DNA of 50,549 bases. It comes from Pelagibacterium montanilacus. Its GTDB lineage: Bacteria > Pseudomonadota > Alphaproteobacteria > Rhizobiales > Devosiaceae. Location: NCBI RefSeq assembly GCF_003992665.1, contig NZ_RZMX01000047.1, positions 1-50,549 on the forward strand. Reading direction: 5' to 3'. Positions 17,078-26,380 of this stretch are shown piece after piece (the first letter of the stretch is position 1; the number at the start of each line of letters is the position of its first letter). Under the pieces are notes generated by a model. It saw only the letters and a program-made list of their open reading frames with translations. It was not told the DNA's origin and ran no database searches. The position numbers and the translations under genes were made by a program.

Positions 17078-17461
17078 ATGCTCCCTCCAGGCTGTATCGG
17101 GACAACGATACGGTCGTAGCCCCTCCCCCGTGCCCGAAAGCTATGCGCAGTCGTGCTGCCCGGCAGGCACTGGTGGCCTCGGGCCCATCCGCCCCGCCGC
17201 AAGCTTCGGGCACAGCTCCGCCCCGCGCGCGCCAGCAGGCGCCCGTATTCCGGGGGTTGGCTTGTGAATGTCCAGAACTGCGCCGCTCTCGAAAGACTCA
17301 CACACGCAGTCTGCACCCGGCAGACGATCCTGCCGATCAGTAGGAGTCCCACAAAGGAAACTACTGACTAGGACGATAATCCTAGATTACGAAGCGATGC
17401 AAGCGTTTTGTCGGAGCCTACGTATTCGGGCTGATGTATCGCTGACCGACACAAACGAAAT
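17078..17461. other. Intergenic region with CTAGGA dyad, no gene seen
   Basis: About 380 bp between the FixJ-like gene and the mscL terminator. Reading frames here are short and unlike proteins. The stretch 17270-17460 is AT-richer than its surroundings. The clearest signal is the inverted repeat CTAGGACGATAATCCTAG at 17368-17385 (6-bp arms, 6-bp spacer), which could be a regulator site; which gene it would control is unclear, the divergent FixJ-like gene being the candidate. Confidence 0.4.
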
Positions 17462-17487
17462 CCCGCCGACGGCGCCCCGTCGGCGGG
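17462..17487 (-). terminator. Terminator of mscL
   Basis: CCCGCCGACGG (17462-17472) and CCGTCGGCGGG (17477-17487) make a perfect 11-bp stem with a CGCC loop, 25 bp beyond the mscL stop. On the minus strand the stem is followed by ATTTCGTTTG, a partial T-rich tail. Confidence 0.7.
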
Positions 17488-17512
17488 TAGGTAAATTCCC
17501 GTAAAACTGGCT

Positions 17513-17953
17513 TCAGCGCGTCTTGAGAAGGTCCCGGATTTCGGTCAGCAGAACCTCTTCGCGCGGGGGTGCGGGGATTTCCTTGGCCGCCTCGGGTTTG
17601 GCTGCCTCCTGGCGCCTCAAGGTATTTATTCCTTTCACCAGCAGGAACAGCGCGAAGGCGACGATGGTGAACTGGATGATCGCGTTGAGGAACAGGCCCA
17701 CATTGAGCGTGGCGGCACCCGCTTCCTGGGCCTCGAGCAGGGTGGTCACCGGCGTGTCCGAAGGGTTGGACAGGACGATGAAGAGATTGGCGAAGTCGAT
17801 GCCGCCGATCATCAGCCCGAGTATGGGCGTGAACACATCATTGACCAGAGAGGAAACGATGGTGCCGAACGCGCCACCGATCACGATCCCGACCGCCATA
17901 TCCACCATGTTGCCGCGAACGGCGAACTCTTTGAATTCCTTCAAGAACGACAT
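17513..17953 (-). CDS. mscL: Large-conductance mechanosensitive channel MscL
   Basis: 146-residue inner-membrane channel that opens under membrane tension to release solutes in hypo-osmotic shock. The N-terminal signature is present, [22 protein letters not shown], with TM1 ([20 protein letters not shown]) and TM2 ([21 protein letters not shown]), and the usual charged C-terminal helix ending [14 protein letters not shown] 17953 is preceded by GGAG; upstream in-frame codons would add a tail foreign to MscL. It is slightly longer than the E. coli protein because of an insertion in the periplasmic loop ([14 protein letters not shown] region). Confidence 0.96.
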   Translation of the reverse strand: MSFLKEFKEFAVRGNMVDMAVGIVIGGAFGTIVSSLVNDVFTPILGLMIGGIDFANLFIVLSNPSDTPVTTLLEAQEAGAATLNVGLFLNAIIQFTIVAFALFLLVKGINTLRRQEAAKPEAAKEIPAPPREEVLLTEIRDLLKTR

Positions 17954-18098
17954 CTTGCTCTCCAGCTTGTCCCATCCCGGCCGCACGGTGGACCGGTAGC
18001 CAAGGCTAGGGCTGGGACGGGACATTGTCCATTGGGATTACTTGACTTGACCGGCCCCGGGCGCGACCTAACGGGAGCAACACCAGGGACGGATCGGA

Positions 18099-19712
18099 AT
18101 GGACGAGCCTTCGGCGCATTGGACGGACAGGCTGGACGCGAGCGTGCGCGACGCGGTCGATCACCTGCCCTATGGCATGGCCCTGTTCGATCCCGCGCTC
18201 CGGCTGGTGGTGGGCAATGCCACCTATCGCAAGGGGCTGGCCCTGCCCGAGCGCCTGATGGCCTCGGGCACCAGCCTTGATGATATTCTCCTGTTCATCG
18301 CCCGGCGCGGCGATCTGGGGCCCGGCACGGCCGAGGTTCTCGCCCAGCAGCGCAAACGGCTGATCACCAGCCAGTCGCGCACCCTCACCCGGCGCCTTTC
18401 GGTGATGGGCAGCCATCTCGAAATCCACACCAGCCGAGGCCCCGACGAGGGGCTTGTGATCAGCTTTTCCGACATCACCGACCGCATCCGGGCCGAAAGC
18501 GCGCTCGCCCAGATCAACCATACGCTCGAGGAACGCGTGGCGGACCGCACGCGGGCGCTGACTCTGGTCAATGCCGAACTGGAAAAGGCGCGCGCCAAGG
18601 CCGACGCGGCCAATCACGAAAAGACCCGGTTTCTCGCCGCCGCCAGCCACGACCTTCTGCAGCCGCTCAATGCCGCGCGGCTCTATACCTCCACCCTGCA
18701 GGAGCGCGCGCGCGGCACCTCGATGGCCGAGCTGGCCACGGCGATCGACGCCTCGCTCAATGCGGTCGAGGAGATCATGTCCACCCTGCTCGACATCTCG
18801 CGCATGGACAGCGGCGGGCTCAAGGTCTCGTTCGCCCGGTTCAATGTCATGGACCTGTTGCGCAAGATCGATATCGAGTTCCAGCCGCTGGCGCGCGAAA
18901 AGGATATCGAGCTCCGGGTGGTGGGCGCCTCGTTCATCGTGCGCTCGGATCGCATGCTGCTCGCACGGGTGGTCCAGAACCTCGTTTCCAACGCCATAAA
19001 GTACACGCGCCCGGGTGGACGCGTGCTGGTGGGCTGCCGCAGACGCGGCAAGGAGGTCCGACTCGATGTGCTCGACACGGGCATCGGCATCGACCGGCAC
19101 CAGCACCAGCTGATCTTCGCCGAGTTCTCGCGCCTCGAACAGGGGGCCCGAATCGCCCAGGGGCTGGGTCTGGGGCTCTCGATCGTCCAGCGCATTCTCA
19201 AGGCCATCGATCACCCGCTCGAAATCGAGAGCGTGGTGGGGCGCGGATCGCGCTTCTCGCTGACCATGCCGCTGATCGGGCGGGCCGAGGAACCCGTCGC
19301 CGGTCCGGCCACCGCCCCTGCGCAGACCCTGGCCCAGTTCACGGGGCTGAACGTCCTTTGCATCGACAACGAGCGCTCCATTCTCGATGCCATGGCCGGC
19401 CTGCTCGAGAACTGGGGCTGCGAGGTGCGGGTCGCCGTCTCGCTCAAGGAAATCTCGCAGGCCTCCATGCTCGAGGGCTGGGTGCCCGATCTGGTGCTGA
19501 TGGATTATCACCTCGACCAGACCTCCGGGCTCGATGCCATCGAATGGCTCAAGCAGATCGTGGGCGGGCATCTGCCGGCGATCCTGGTCACGGCCGACCG
19601 CACCCAGGCGGTCCGTCAGCTCGCCGAGGCGCGCGGGACCGCCGTTCTGAGCAAGCCGGTCAAACCCGGGGCCCTGCGGGCGCTGATCGCCCAGACCACC
19701 AGGCGGAATTGA
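18099..19712 (+). CDS. Hybrid sensor histidine kinase (PAS - HisKA - HATPase - receiver)
   Basis: 537-residue cytosolic kinase with no membrane segment. A PAS-like domain is at about 20-130 (LPYGMALFDPALRLVVGN...), then a coiled linker, a dimerisation domain with H-box AASHDLLQPLNAARL (phospho-H184), HATPase about 285-395 (NLVSNAIKYTRPGG, DTGIGI, GLGLGLSIV), and a C-terminal receiver about 415-535 with D469 in LVLMDYHLD and K near SKPVKPG. The soluble layout implies an internal signal. The convergent NarL-type regulator (ends at 19741) is the obvious partner; such kinase/regulator pairs often govern alcohol or carbon oxidation in proteobacteria, which is only a family-level hint. Confidence 0.92.
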   Translation: MDEPSAHWTDRLDASVRDAVDHLPYGMALFDPALRLVVGNATYRKGLALPERLMASGTSLDDILLFIARRGDLGPGTAEVLAQQRKRLITSQSRTLTRRLSVMGSHLEIHTSRGPDEGLVISFSDITDRIRAESALAQINHTLEERVADRTRALTLVNAELEKARAKADAANHEKTRFLAAASHDLLQPLNAARLYTSTLQERARGTSMAELATAIDASLNAVEEIMSTLLDISRMDSGGLKVSFARFNVMDLLRKIDIEFQPLAREKDIELRVVGASFIVRSDRMLLARVVQNLVSNAIKYTRPGGRVLVGCRRRGKEVRLDVLDTGIGIDRHQHQLIFAEFSRLEQGARIAQGLGLGLSIVQRILKAIDHPLEIESVVGRGSRFSLTMPLIGRAEEPVAGPATAPAQTLAQFTGLNVLCIDNERSILDAMAGLLENWGCEVRVAVSLKEISQASMLEGWVPDLVLMDYHLDQTSGLDAIEWLKQIVGGHLPAILVTADRTQAVRQLAEARGTAVLSKPVKPGALRALIAQTTRRN

Positions 19713-19740
19713 CGCGCAGCGGTTCGATGAGGGTTGACGC

Positions 19741-20397
19741 TCAGCTCGCGTCCACGAGCTGGGAGAACTGGCCCTGCTCGATCTTGGAGGCCGCGATCAC
19801 GGCCTGGGTCCTGCTGTCCACGCCCAGCTTCTGGAGAATGGCCGAGACGTGGGCCTTGACGGTTGCCTCGGAAATGTCGAGGGCGTAGGCGATCTGCTTG
19901 TTCATCAGCCCGTCCGACAGCATCATGAGCACGCGGATCTGCTGAGGGGTCAAGGTCGCGAGCCGCTCGAGAACCGCGGACTGATCGTCCTCGGCACCGG
20001 GCGTCATGCCCTCGGGGATCCAGCGCCCGCCCTCGAGCACGGTCTCGATCGCCGCGCGGATCCGGTCCACGGGCTCCGATTTCGAGAGATAGCCCGAAGC
20101 GCCGAGCTCGAGGCAGCGGCTGATCACGAGGGTATCCTCGACCGCCGAAACGATCATGACCGGCACTTCGGGGAACTGGGCGCGCAACAGCAGCAGGCCC
20201 GAAAAACCGCGCACGCCGGGCATGTTGAGATCCAGGAGTACCAGATCACAGTCCCGGTCCGCTTCGAGCGCGGCGGTCAGGCCCTCGATCTCCCCGGCTT
20301 CGCCAACGGTATAGCCGGCCGCGCCGGTCTCGAGGATCTGACGCAGGGCCGAGCGGAACAACGGATGGTCGTCCACGATGATGATGCGGTGGGTCAT
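19741..20397 (-). CDS. NarL/LuxR-type response regulator
   Basis: 218 residues: receiver with IIIVDDHPLFR (5-15), phospho-acceptor D56 in LVLLDLNMPG, conserved K in GYLSKSEP, and a C-terminal LuxR helix-turn-helix (TLTPQQIRVLMMLSDGLMNK, SEATVKAHVSAILQKLGV). All phosphorylation residues are present, in contrast to the FixJ-like protein at 16442. ATG 20397 begins the canonical receiver; an upstream in-frame start would add 21 unrelated residues. It is convergent with the hybrid kinase, 28 bp apart, and is likely its output. Confidence 0.92.
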   Translation of the reverse strand: MTHRIIIVDDHPLFRSALRQILETGAAGYTVGEAGEIEGLTAALEADRDCDLVLLDLNMPGVRGFSGLLLLRAQFPEVPVMIVSAVEDTLVISRCLELGASGYLSKSEPVDRIRAAIETVLEGGRWIPEGMTPGAEDDQSAVLERLATLTPQQIRVLMMLSDGLMNKQIAYALDISEATVKAHVSAILQKLGVDSRTQAVIAASKIEQGQFSQLVDAS

Positions 20398-20472
20398 GCC
20401 CGGAAAAGCCTGTTCTGGCGCCGTTATGTGGCGTTTAGACCATTGACCGTGTCCAGACAAGGCACAGCCCGC

Positions 20473-20919
20473 TCAGATCTTGTCTCCCTGTCCGTCCGGA
20501 TCCTGCGGCTCGGCCAGCATGCCCTCGATGATCTGCTCGACCCGCGCCAGTTCGTTGAGCGAGGTCTCGATGGCCGCCCGGCGCTGCTGGAGCAGGTGGC
20601 GCTGGTGATGCACCTTGTCGAGCGCGCGCCTGAGATGGTCGTACGAGCCGTCCCGCAGATCGTAGGTATCGAGGAATTCCTGGATCTCGCGCAGGGTCAG
20701 GCCCACCTGCTTGCCATCGAGAATGATGCGCAGCCGCCGCCGGTCGCGATTGGTGTAAAGGCGCCGGTTGCCCACCCGGCGCGGCTTGAGCATGCCCTTG
20801 TCTTCGTAAAAGCGAAGCGTGCGATGCGTTATGGAAAAGGCCTCGGCGAGTTCGGCAATGGTGTAGATGGCAGGTCCTTCGCCCCGGGGGGGCGGACGGT
20901 CCTTGCGGGAGGTGGTCAT
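20473..20919 (-). CDS. MerR-family transcriptional regulator
   Basis: 148 residues: winged-helix N-terminus at about 18-85 with the MerR pattern YTIAELAEAFSITHRTLRFY and KPRRVGNRRLYTNRDRRRL, then a long dimerisation coiled coil (about 95-140). No cysteine cluster for metal binding is seen, so it belongs with the MerR-like regulators of acyl-CoA or general metabolism rather than metal sensors. ATG 20919 is chosen; a longer frame to 20964 lacks a better site. It is 75 bp upstream of the NarL-type gene on the same strand; joint transcription is possible but not evident. Confidence 0.85.
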   Translation of the reverse strand: MTTSRKDRPPPRGEGPAIYTIAELAEAFSITHRTLRFYEDKGMLKPRRVGNRRLYTNRDRRRLRIILDGKQVGLTLREIQEFLDTYDLRDGSYDHLRRALDKVHHQRHLLQQRRAAIETSLNELARVEQIIEGMLAEPQDPDGQGDKI

Positions 20920-21143
20920 GGTCCAATATTCGTCATCGCAATTGAATGGTCCCCAAAACACCACGCCACGCCAGCCCGCGCAAGCGCCTCGGCAGGTTCG
21001 CGTTTTCGCTCTTTTGCCATGGGCAGAGGATGTTTGGCGAAGGTTAACGCGATATTTACCATAACTTTACAACAGTCGAGAGAGGCGATTCCCTCCTAGG
21101 ACGGCGCGATCCGCGTGTCGTCGACGCCTTTTTGGGACCTGAC

Positions 21144-24100
21144 ATGGCGCGTACAAATCCACATCACGACTGGGACGAGCCCGTGCGCCGCCGCACGCCC
21201 GAGCGCGCGCCGGCGAATGCGGAGTGGGACAGCCTGCGCAACGAACTCGTCGCGCTGCTCGATCATGTGGAAGACCAGATGCGTCCGCCCCAGCCCGCGC
21301 CGGCGCCCCGGGCACGCGCCTCCTATCCCGAGCCGGCAACCGAACGCCCTGCCGATCGCCAGAGCCAGGCCCTGCGCTCAGTGCAGCGCGCGGTCGAGCG
21401 CATGACGGATCGCTCCGAGACCCGGACCGCCCCCGCGTCGAGCGAGGACCACGTGGCCCGCGCCATTTCCCAGATTCGCGCACGCCGGGCACAGAGTGCG
21501 TCCGCGCCCAAACCCGCTCCTGCCGCTTCGCCTGCCCCTGCCGCCCCGCGCACAAACGACGAGTTGGAAGGCTTCGCACGGCGCCTGGAGTCGCTCGGCC
21601 AGCGCATCGAGCGCTTCGAGGCTTCGATCGGCGCCCGGTTCGACACGCTGGAAAACCGCGAGGACATCGCCGCACAGGTCGGTCAGCTCAGCGAAGTGAT
21701 TGAGCTTCTGGCGGGTGCGGTTGGAGAAACCGGGCAGGTCAAGCGCATCGAAGGCCAGATCGAACGGCTGGCCCAGACCATTCTCGAGACCTCGGGCCAG
21801 ACCGATACGCTCACCCCTGAGCGGATCGAGGAGATGACCGTCGCGATCGAGCGGCTCGCCGCCGAACAGGAAGGCCAGGCAGGACGCACCCATGACGCCA
21901 TGGTCCGGGCAACCGACCGGCAGGATCAGGCGCTGGTCCTGATCGAGAAGGGCGTGCGCAGCATCTATGACCGGCTCGACGCCATCGAAGCCTCGGGCGA
22001 TGCGCCGCTCCATAGCCTCGAGGCCATGAGCCGGGACATCGCCAGCCTCGTGATGATGATCGAGGACCGCACCGACCTCGGCACGCTGGTCGAGCGCATG
22101 GACACGCTCAATGCGCGCATGGCCTCCATGGAAGAGACACAGGACGGCACCGCTCAGCAGCTCGAGCGCTCGATCGGCTCGCTGCGCGGCGCCGTGCAAC
22201 AGGCGCTCGATCCACGCTTTGATGCGCTCGAGGATCGCCTGGGGGCCCTGGGTTCGCAGATCGAGCATGCAGCCGCCGCACCGGAACTCGTCGAGGGCAT
22301 GGCCGGGGTCGAATCCCAGTTGCGCCATCTGGCGCAGCGGATCGAGGAATCAGGCCGCCAGATCGCCGATCTCGCCGCCGCGCGACAGGCCGAAGCCCAG
22401 GCCGACGAACCGTTCGACCTCGACAGGCTGGCCGACCTCATCGCAGCGCGCACCGCCCCCAGCGCCCCCGAGACGCCAGCAGAGGGAATCGAGAAATCCG
22501 ACCTCGCCGCCGTCGAAGAGCGGCTTTCGGGCCTGATCTCGGCGCGTGCCTCGGCCCAGCAGTCGGGCGAACGGCTGGACGGAGTGCGCGACAGCATCGC
22601 TCAGGTCGACAGCCGTCTGGCCCGGCTCGAATCGATGCTCAACGGCAGCGACACGCCTGAGAGGATGATCGCCGTGCCGGCACAGGACGCCGCGCCGATG
22701 GCCGCGCCCTATCCGCCGCGCCGCAAACCGCGCGACGCCATGCCCGCGGATCCCGTCTCGGGCGAGCCCGCGGCGGCGCCGTTTGGGCCCGAGGCACCAG
22801 ATAGGGCCGCCCGCACGCCCCAGTTCAAGATCGATCCCTCGCTGATCGAGCGTCCCTCCAAGCCCGAACCGAGCTTCGCGCAGGAACCGGCCAGGGATGG
22901 GGCCAAGGCCCGCGCGTCGCGGCCCGAACCCGCCAAGGCCGCGATTGCTGCAAACCCGGCTCCGGCACCCGCATCGGCGCCCGAGGTGGAACGCCGGCAG
23001 GAGGCCAGCCGGTCGAGCTTCATCGAAGCGGCGCGGCGGTCTGCGCGTCATCCTGCAGGAGACGACGCGGCAGCGCCTCAATCGCTGATCGCCAAGGCCA
23101 TGGCCCGCTTCCAGCGTGCCGAACAGGAACTCGATGACGCGGAACCGGCGGCCGAGCCCGCCCGGACCCCGTCGCCGCAGCCCGAGCGCCGGGACGACCC
23201 CGTGGCCTCGCGCCCCGAGCCCGGCATGGCCGCCTTCGCCAGCCAGCACAAGCACGAGGACTATACCACCCAGGAGACCGAGGTGGCCTCCGGGCCCGGG
23301 TTCCTCGCCCGGAACCGCCGGCCGCTCCTGCTCGGCACGGCCCTGATCATCGCGATCGCTCTTGGCGCGCACCTTTTGATCAACCGCACGCCGAGCCCGC
23401 AGGCCCTTGCTCCCGCGTCCGCCGGGACTGAGAGCGCGCCGGCCGAGCCCGCGCCCGCGCCCTCCGAGCCCGCAGAGCAGAATGCGCCCGAAACGAGCGT
23501 GATCGAGCCCGCCGATGCGCCATCCGATGGCGGCAGCAATCTGATGTCGAGCGTGCCCATGACTGATCAGCCGCCGCGGCTGGCCTCGGGCAATCTCGAC
23601 AGCGCGACGATCCTCGGCGCCCAGACGATCGATCCGGTCCAGACCGCATCGCTGGGCCCCGCAACGATTCGCGAGATCGGACGCAGCCAGACCCCGGCGC
23701 CCCAGACCAGCGCCACGCTGCCCAGCATCGAGGTGCCAGAGGGCGTCCAGCCAGAAGCGCTGCGCACGGCAGCCGAAGCAGGCGACCGCTTCGCCCAGTT
23801 CGAGGTAGGCGCGATCCTCACCGAGGGCCTCGCGGTCACCCAGGACCTCGCCGCCGCGGCTGCCTGGTACGAGCGCTCGGCGGCCCAGGGCTTCGCCCCC
23901 GCCCAATATCGGCTCGGCAATCTCTACGAGAGCGGCCAGGGCGTGGACCGCGATCTCGAGCAGGCGCGCCTATGGTACCAACGCGCTGCCGAGGCAGGCA
24001 ACCGCATGTCCATGCACAATCTGGCCTCGCTCCATGCGGGCGGCGAGCTCGAAGGCCAGGATTTCGAGGCTGCGGCCTACTGGTTCGAGCAGGCCGCCGC

Positions 24101-24578
24101 ACGCGGGCTCACAGACAGCCAGTTCAATCTGGGAATGCTCCATGCGCGCGGCCTGGGGGTCGAGCAGGACTTCGAGGACTCCTATGTCTGGTTCTCTCTT
24201 GCAGCCCGCTCAGACGATGCGGACGCGGCAAATGCACGCGAGGACGTGGTGCGGTCGCTCGATGCGGACACCCTGCAGCGGCTCAATGCCGAAGTGGAGG
24301 GCTGGACGCCGGCGCAGATCGACATGGCCGCCAATTTCGCGCCGATCGGAACATGGGATCCCGATTTCGAGTCCGGCGAGGCGATCGCGAACTCCGAAGT
24401 GGTTTTGCGTGTTCAGCAATTGCTGGGCAAACTCGGCTATGATGTGGGCGTGCCCGATGGCGTCTTCGGACCGCGCACCGGCGAGGCGATCGCCGCGTTC
24501 GAGCGTGAAACCGGCATGACCGAAAGCGGAGAAGTCAATCCGCGCCTCCTGGCCGTTCTGGGCAGCCAGCCTGTTTAA
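21144..24578 (+). CDS. PodJ-like Sel1-repeat, peptidoglycan-binding membrane protein
   Basis: 1,144 residues. Residues 1-500 are cytosolic and largely coiled-coil, with repeating Arg/Glu/Leu heptads; about 500-720 are Pro/Ala-rich and disordered; a single membrane helix lies at about 726-745 (PLLLGTALIIAIALGAHLLI); a disordered periplasmic linker follows. Then come Sel1/TPR-like repeats at about 870-1038 (AAAWYERSAAQGFAPAQYRL, ARLWYQRAAEAGNRMSMHNL) and a peptidoglycan-binding domain at about 1083-1144 (VQQLLGKLGYDVGVPDGVFG). This is the architecture of PodJ, a polar scaffold in Caulobacter and Rhizobiales. ATG 21144 is preferred to an upstream TTG. A role in polarity or cell-wall localisation is inferred. 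Confidence 0.85.
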   Translation: MARTNPHHDWDEPVRRRTPERAPANAEWDSLRNELVALLDHVEDQMRPPQPAPAPRARASYPEPATERPADRQSQALRSVQRAVERMTDRSETRTAPASSEDHVARAISQIRARRAQSASAPKPAPAASPAPAAPRTNDELEGFARRLESLGQRIERFEASIGARFDTLENREDIAAQVGQLSEVIELLAGAVGETGQVKRIEGQIERLAQTILETSGQTDTLTPERIEEMTVAIERLAAEQEGQAGRTHDAMVRATDRQDQALVLIEKGVRSIYDRLDAIEASGDAPLHSLEAMSRDIASLVMMIEDRTDLGTLVERMDTLNARMASMEETQDGTAQQLERSIGSLRGAVQQALDPRFDALEDRLGALGSQIEHAAAAPELVEGMAGVESQLRHLAQRIEESGRQIADLAAARQAEAQADEPFDLDRLADLIAARTAPSAPETPAEGIEKSDLAAVEERLSGLISARASAQQSGERLDGVRDSIAQVDSRLARLESMLNGSDTPERMIAVPAQDAAPMAAPYPPRRKPRDAMPADPVSGEPAAAPFGPEAPDRAARTPQFKIDPSLIERPSKPEPSFAQEPARDGAKARASRPEPAKAAIAANPAPAPASAPEVERRQEASRSSFIEAARRSARHPAGDDAAAPQSLIAKAMARFQRAEQELDDAEPAAEPARTPSPQPERRDDPVASRPEPGMAAFASQHKHEDYTTQETEVASGPGFLARNRRPLLLGTALIIAIALGAHLLINRTPSPQALAPASAGTESAPAEPAPAPSEPAEQNAPETSVIEPADAPSDGGSNLMSSVPMTDQPPRLASGNLDSATILGAQTIDPVQTASLGPATIREIGRSQTPAPQTSATLPSIEVPEGVQPEALRTAAEAGDRFAQFEVGAILTEGLAVTQDLAAAAAWYERSAAQGFAPAQYRLGNLYESGQGVDRDLEQARLWYQRAAEAGNRMSMHNLASLHAGGELEGQDFEAAAYWFEQAAARGLTDSQFNLGMLHARGLGVEQDFEDSYVWFSLAARSDDADAANAREDVVRSLDADTLQRLNAEVEGWTPAQIDMAANFAPIGTWDPDFESGEAIANSEVVLRVQQLLGKLGYDVGVPDGVFGPRTGEAIAAFERETGMTESGEVNPRLLAVLGSQPV

Positions 24579-24673
24579 GCGCTTGCCCGAGGAGCCGGCG
24601 ATTCTGTAAGCAAGCCTTGCCCCGGGACGGCGCAGCCGCCCCGCGCGCCAGCCCTATCGATTGGTCCCCGGCC

Positions 24674-25606
24674 GTGCAGATCTATTTGCCCATTGCTGAG
24701 ATGTCGGTGAGCCTGTTCTTTCTCGTGGGAATCGGCGGGGCGATCGGCTTTCTGTCCGGCCTGTTCGGGGTCGGGGGCGGTTTCCTGCTCACGCCACTGC
24801 TGATCTTTTCGGGCGTGCCAGCCCCCGTGGCCGTGGCATCGGTCACCGGCCAGGTGGTCGCGGCATCCACCTCGGGGGCGCTTTCGTACTGGCGCCGGGG
24901 TGGGATCGATCTCAAGCTCGCGCTCTATCTCGTCATCGGCGGGTCGTTCGGCGCGGTGCTGGGAGTGTGGATATTCCAGGCCCTTAGGGCGCTGGGCCAG
25001 CTCGACCTCGCCATTTCTCTCGGCTATCTGATTTTTTTAGGGTCCATCGGCACGCTGATGCTGATCGAGGCAGTGCGCTCGCTGATCCGCTCGCGCAAGG
25101 GCGCGACCCCGCCGCGCAAGCTGCCCGGCCAGCACAACTGGGTGCACGGCCTGCCCCTCCGGGTGCGGTTCAAGCGCTCAAAACTCTACATCTCGGTGCT
25201 GCCGGTGATGTTCATCGGTTTCGTGATCGGAATCATCGGCTCTCTGCTCGGAATCGGGGGCGGCTTCATCCTCGTGCCTGCGCTCGTCTATCTGTTGCGC
25301 ATTCCCGGCTCGGTGGTCATCGGCACCTCGCTGCTTCATGTGCTCGCGATCATGGCCGTGACCTGCGTGCTGCACGCGGTGCAGAACCAGAGCGTGGATA
25401 TCCTTTTGGCGTTCTGCCTGATGGTGGGCAGCGTGGTGGGCGCCCAGTTCGGCGCATCGGCCGGTCAGTATCTGCGCGGCGACCAGTTGCGCGCGCTTCT
25501 GGCGCTCATCGTTCTGGGGGTGGCGATCCGGTTCGCCATGTCGCTGTTCCTGACGCCGGACGACCCGTTCTCGATGGCGGTGCTGAGCTTCGGGGAGACA
25601 GCGTGA
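24674..25606 (+). CDS. TSUP-family (TauE/SafE) anion exporter
   Basis: 310-residue inner-membrane protein with two related halves, each carrying a glycine-rich motif: GFLSGLFGVGGGFLLTPLL near the N-terminus and GIIGSLLGIGGGFILVPAL in the second half, with eight or so membrane helices. The family exports sulfite, sulfonates or related organosulfur anions. I start at GTG 24674, giving the conserved beginning (V/M)QIYLPIAEMSVSLFFL; a longer frame adds a non-conserved stretch. The next gene overlaps by one base (TGATG), and its product is a known companion of this permease type. Confidence 0.88.
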   Translation: MQIYLPIAEMSVSLFFLVGIGGAIGFLSGLFGVGGGFLLTPLLIFSGVPAPVAVASVTGQVVAASTSGALSYWRRGGIDLKLALYLVIGGSFGAVLGVWIFQALRALGQLDLAISLGYLIFLGSIGTLMLIEAVRSLIRSRKGATPPRKLPGQHNWVHGLPLRVRFKRSKLYISVLPVMFIGFVIGIIGSLLGIGGGFILVPALVYLLRIPGSVVIGTSLLHVLAIMAVTCVLHAVQNQSVDILLAFCLMVGSVVGAQFGASAGQYLRGDQLRALLALIVLGVAIRFAMSLFLTPDDPFSMAVLSFGETA

Positions 25607-26370
25607 TGGTAGCCCGTCTTGTGCTCATCCTCGCTCTTTTGGCGCTGCATGCGGGCCCCGCACGCGCGCAGGGGCTGATCTTCGGGACCTCGGACCCCAC
25701 GATCTGGATTCATTCGAGCTTTACCGGCGAAACCATCACCCTGTTCGGCAATGTGGAACCGGACGTCGAGGGCACCGCGCCCGAGGGCCCGTTCGACATC
25801 CTCGTTGTGATCCGCGGCCCGGTGTCGGACCGCGTGATCCGGCGCCAGTCCCGCCAGTTCGGGATCATGCTCAATGCAGATTCTTCGCTCTATACGGGCC
25901 TGCCCGGTTTCTACCGGGTCATCTCCAGCCGCCCTATCGAAACCATCATCGATCCCGAAGAGCTCGCCGAGCGCATGCTGATGCCCGAGCGCCAGATCGA
26001 GCTGGCCTCCCAGAGTACCAGCAACGCAGGCGACATCGAGACCTTCAACGCCGAACTCCTGCGCCTGCTCTCGGACGCCAATCTCTACCGGTCCGACGAA
26101 CGCGGGATCACCTTCCTGTCCCCCACCTTTTTTGCCACGCGGGTGGTCCTGCCCGCCAATGTGCCCAATGGCAGCTTTCTGGCGCAGACCTTCGTGATCA
26201 AGGATCGCGACATCGTGACATCGCGCAGCCAGCGCTTCTTTGTACAAAAGACCGGGTTCGAGCGCTTCACCGGCGAAATGGCGCGCAGCCAGCCGTTGCT
26301 CTATGGTCTGGCGACAGTCCTTCTGGCCCTGGTCACCGGCTGGCTGGGCGGGGTGCTGTTCAGGCGATAG
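25606..26370 (+). CDS. TIGR02186-family membrane-anchored protein, TSUP companion
   Basis: 254 residues. Signal peptide (about 1-21, ending ARAQ), a periplasmic domain starting with the conserved IWIHSSFTGETITLFGNVE (about 33-51), and a C-terminal membrane helix (LLYGLATVLLALVTGWLGGVLF), so it is anchored facing the periplasm. Proteins of this family co-occur with TSUP permeases; their biochemical role is unknown. The start overlaps the permease stop (TGATG), showing translational coupling; GTG 25603 is the alternative start. A function as extracytoplasmic partner of the exporter is inferred. Confidence 0.85.
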   Translation: MVARLVLILALLALHAGPARAQGLIFGTSDPTIWIHSSFTGETITLFGNVEPDVEGTAPEGPFDILVVIRGPVSDRVIRRQSRQFGIMLNADSSLYTGLPGFYRVISSRPIETIIDPEELAERMLMPERQIELASQSTSNAGDIETFNAELLRLLSDANLYRSDERGITFLSPTFFATRVVLPANVPNGSFLAQTFVIKDRDIVTSRSQRFFVQKTGFERFTGEMARSQPLLYGLATVLLALVTGWLGGVLFRR

Positions 26371-26380
26371 GAGCGCTCAG

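Noticed and set aside
22350-23906. 518-codon open frame opposite the PodJ-like gene
   Set aside because: Gly/Arg-rich antisense frame without homology-like pattern, fully inside a real gene.
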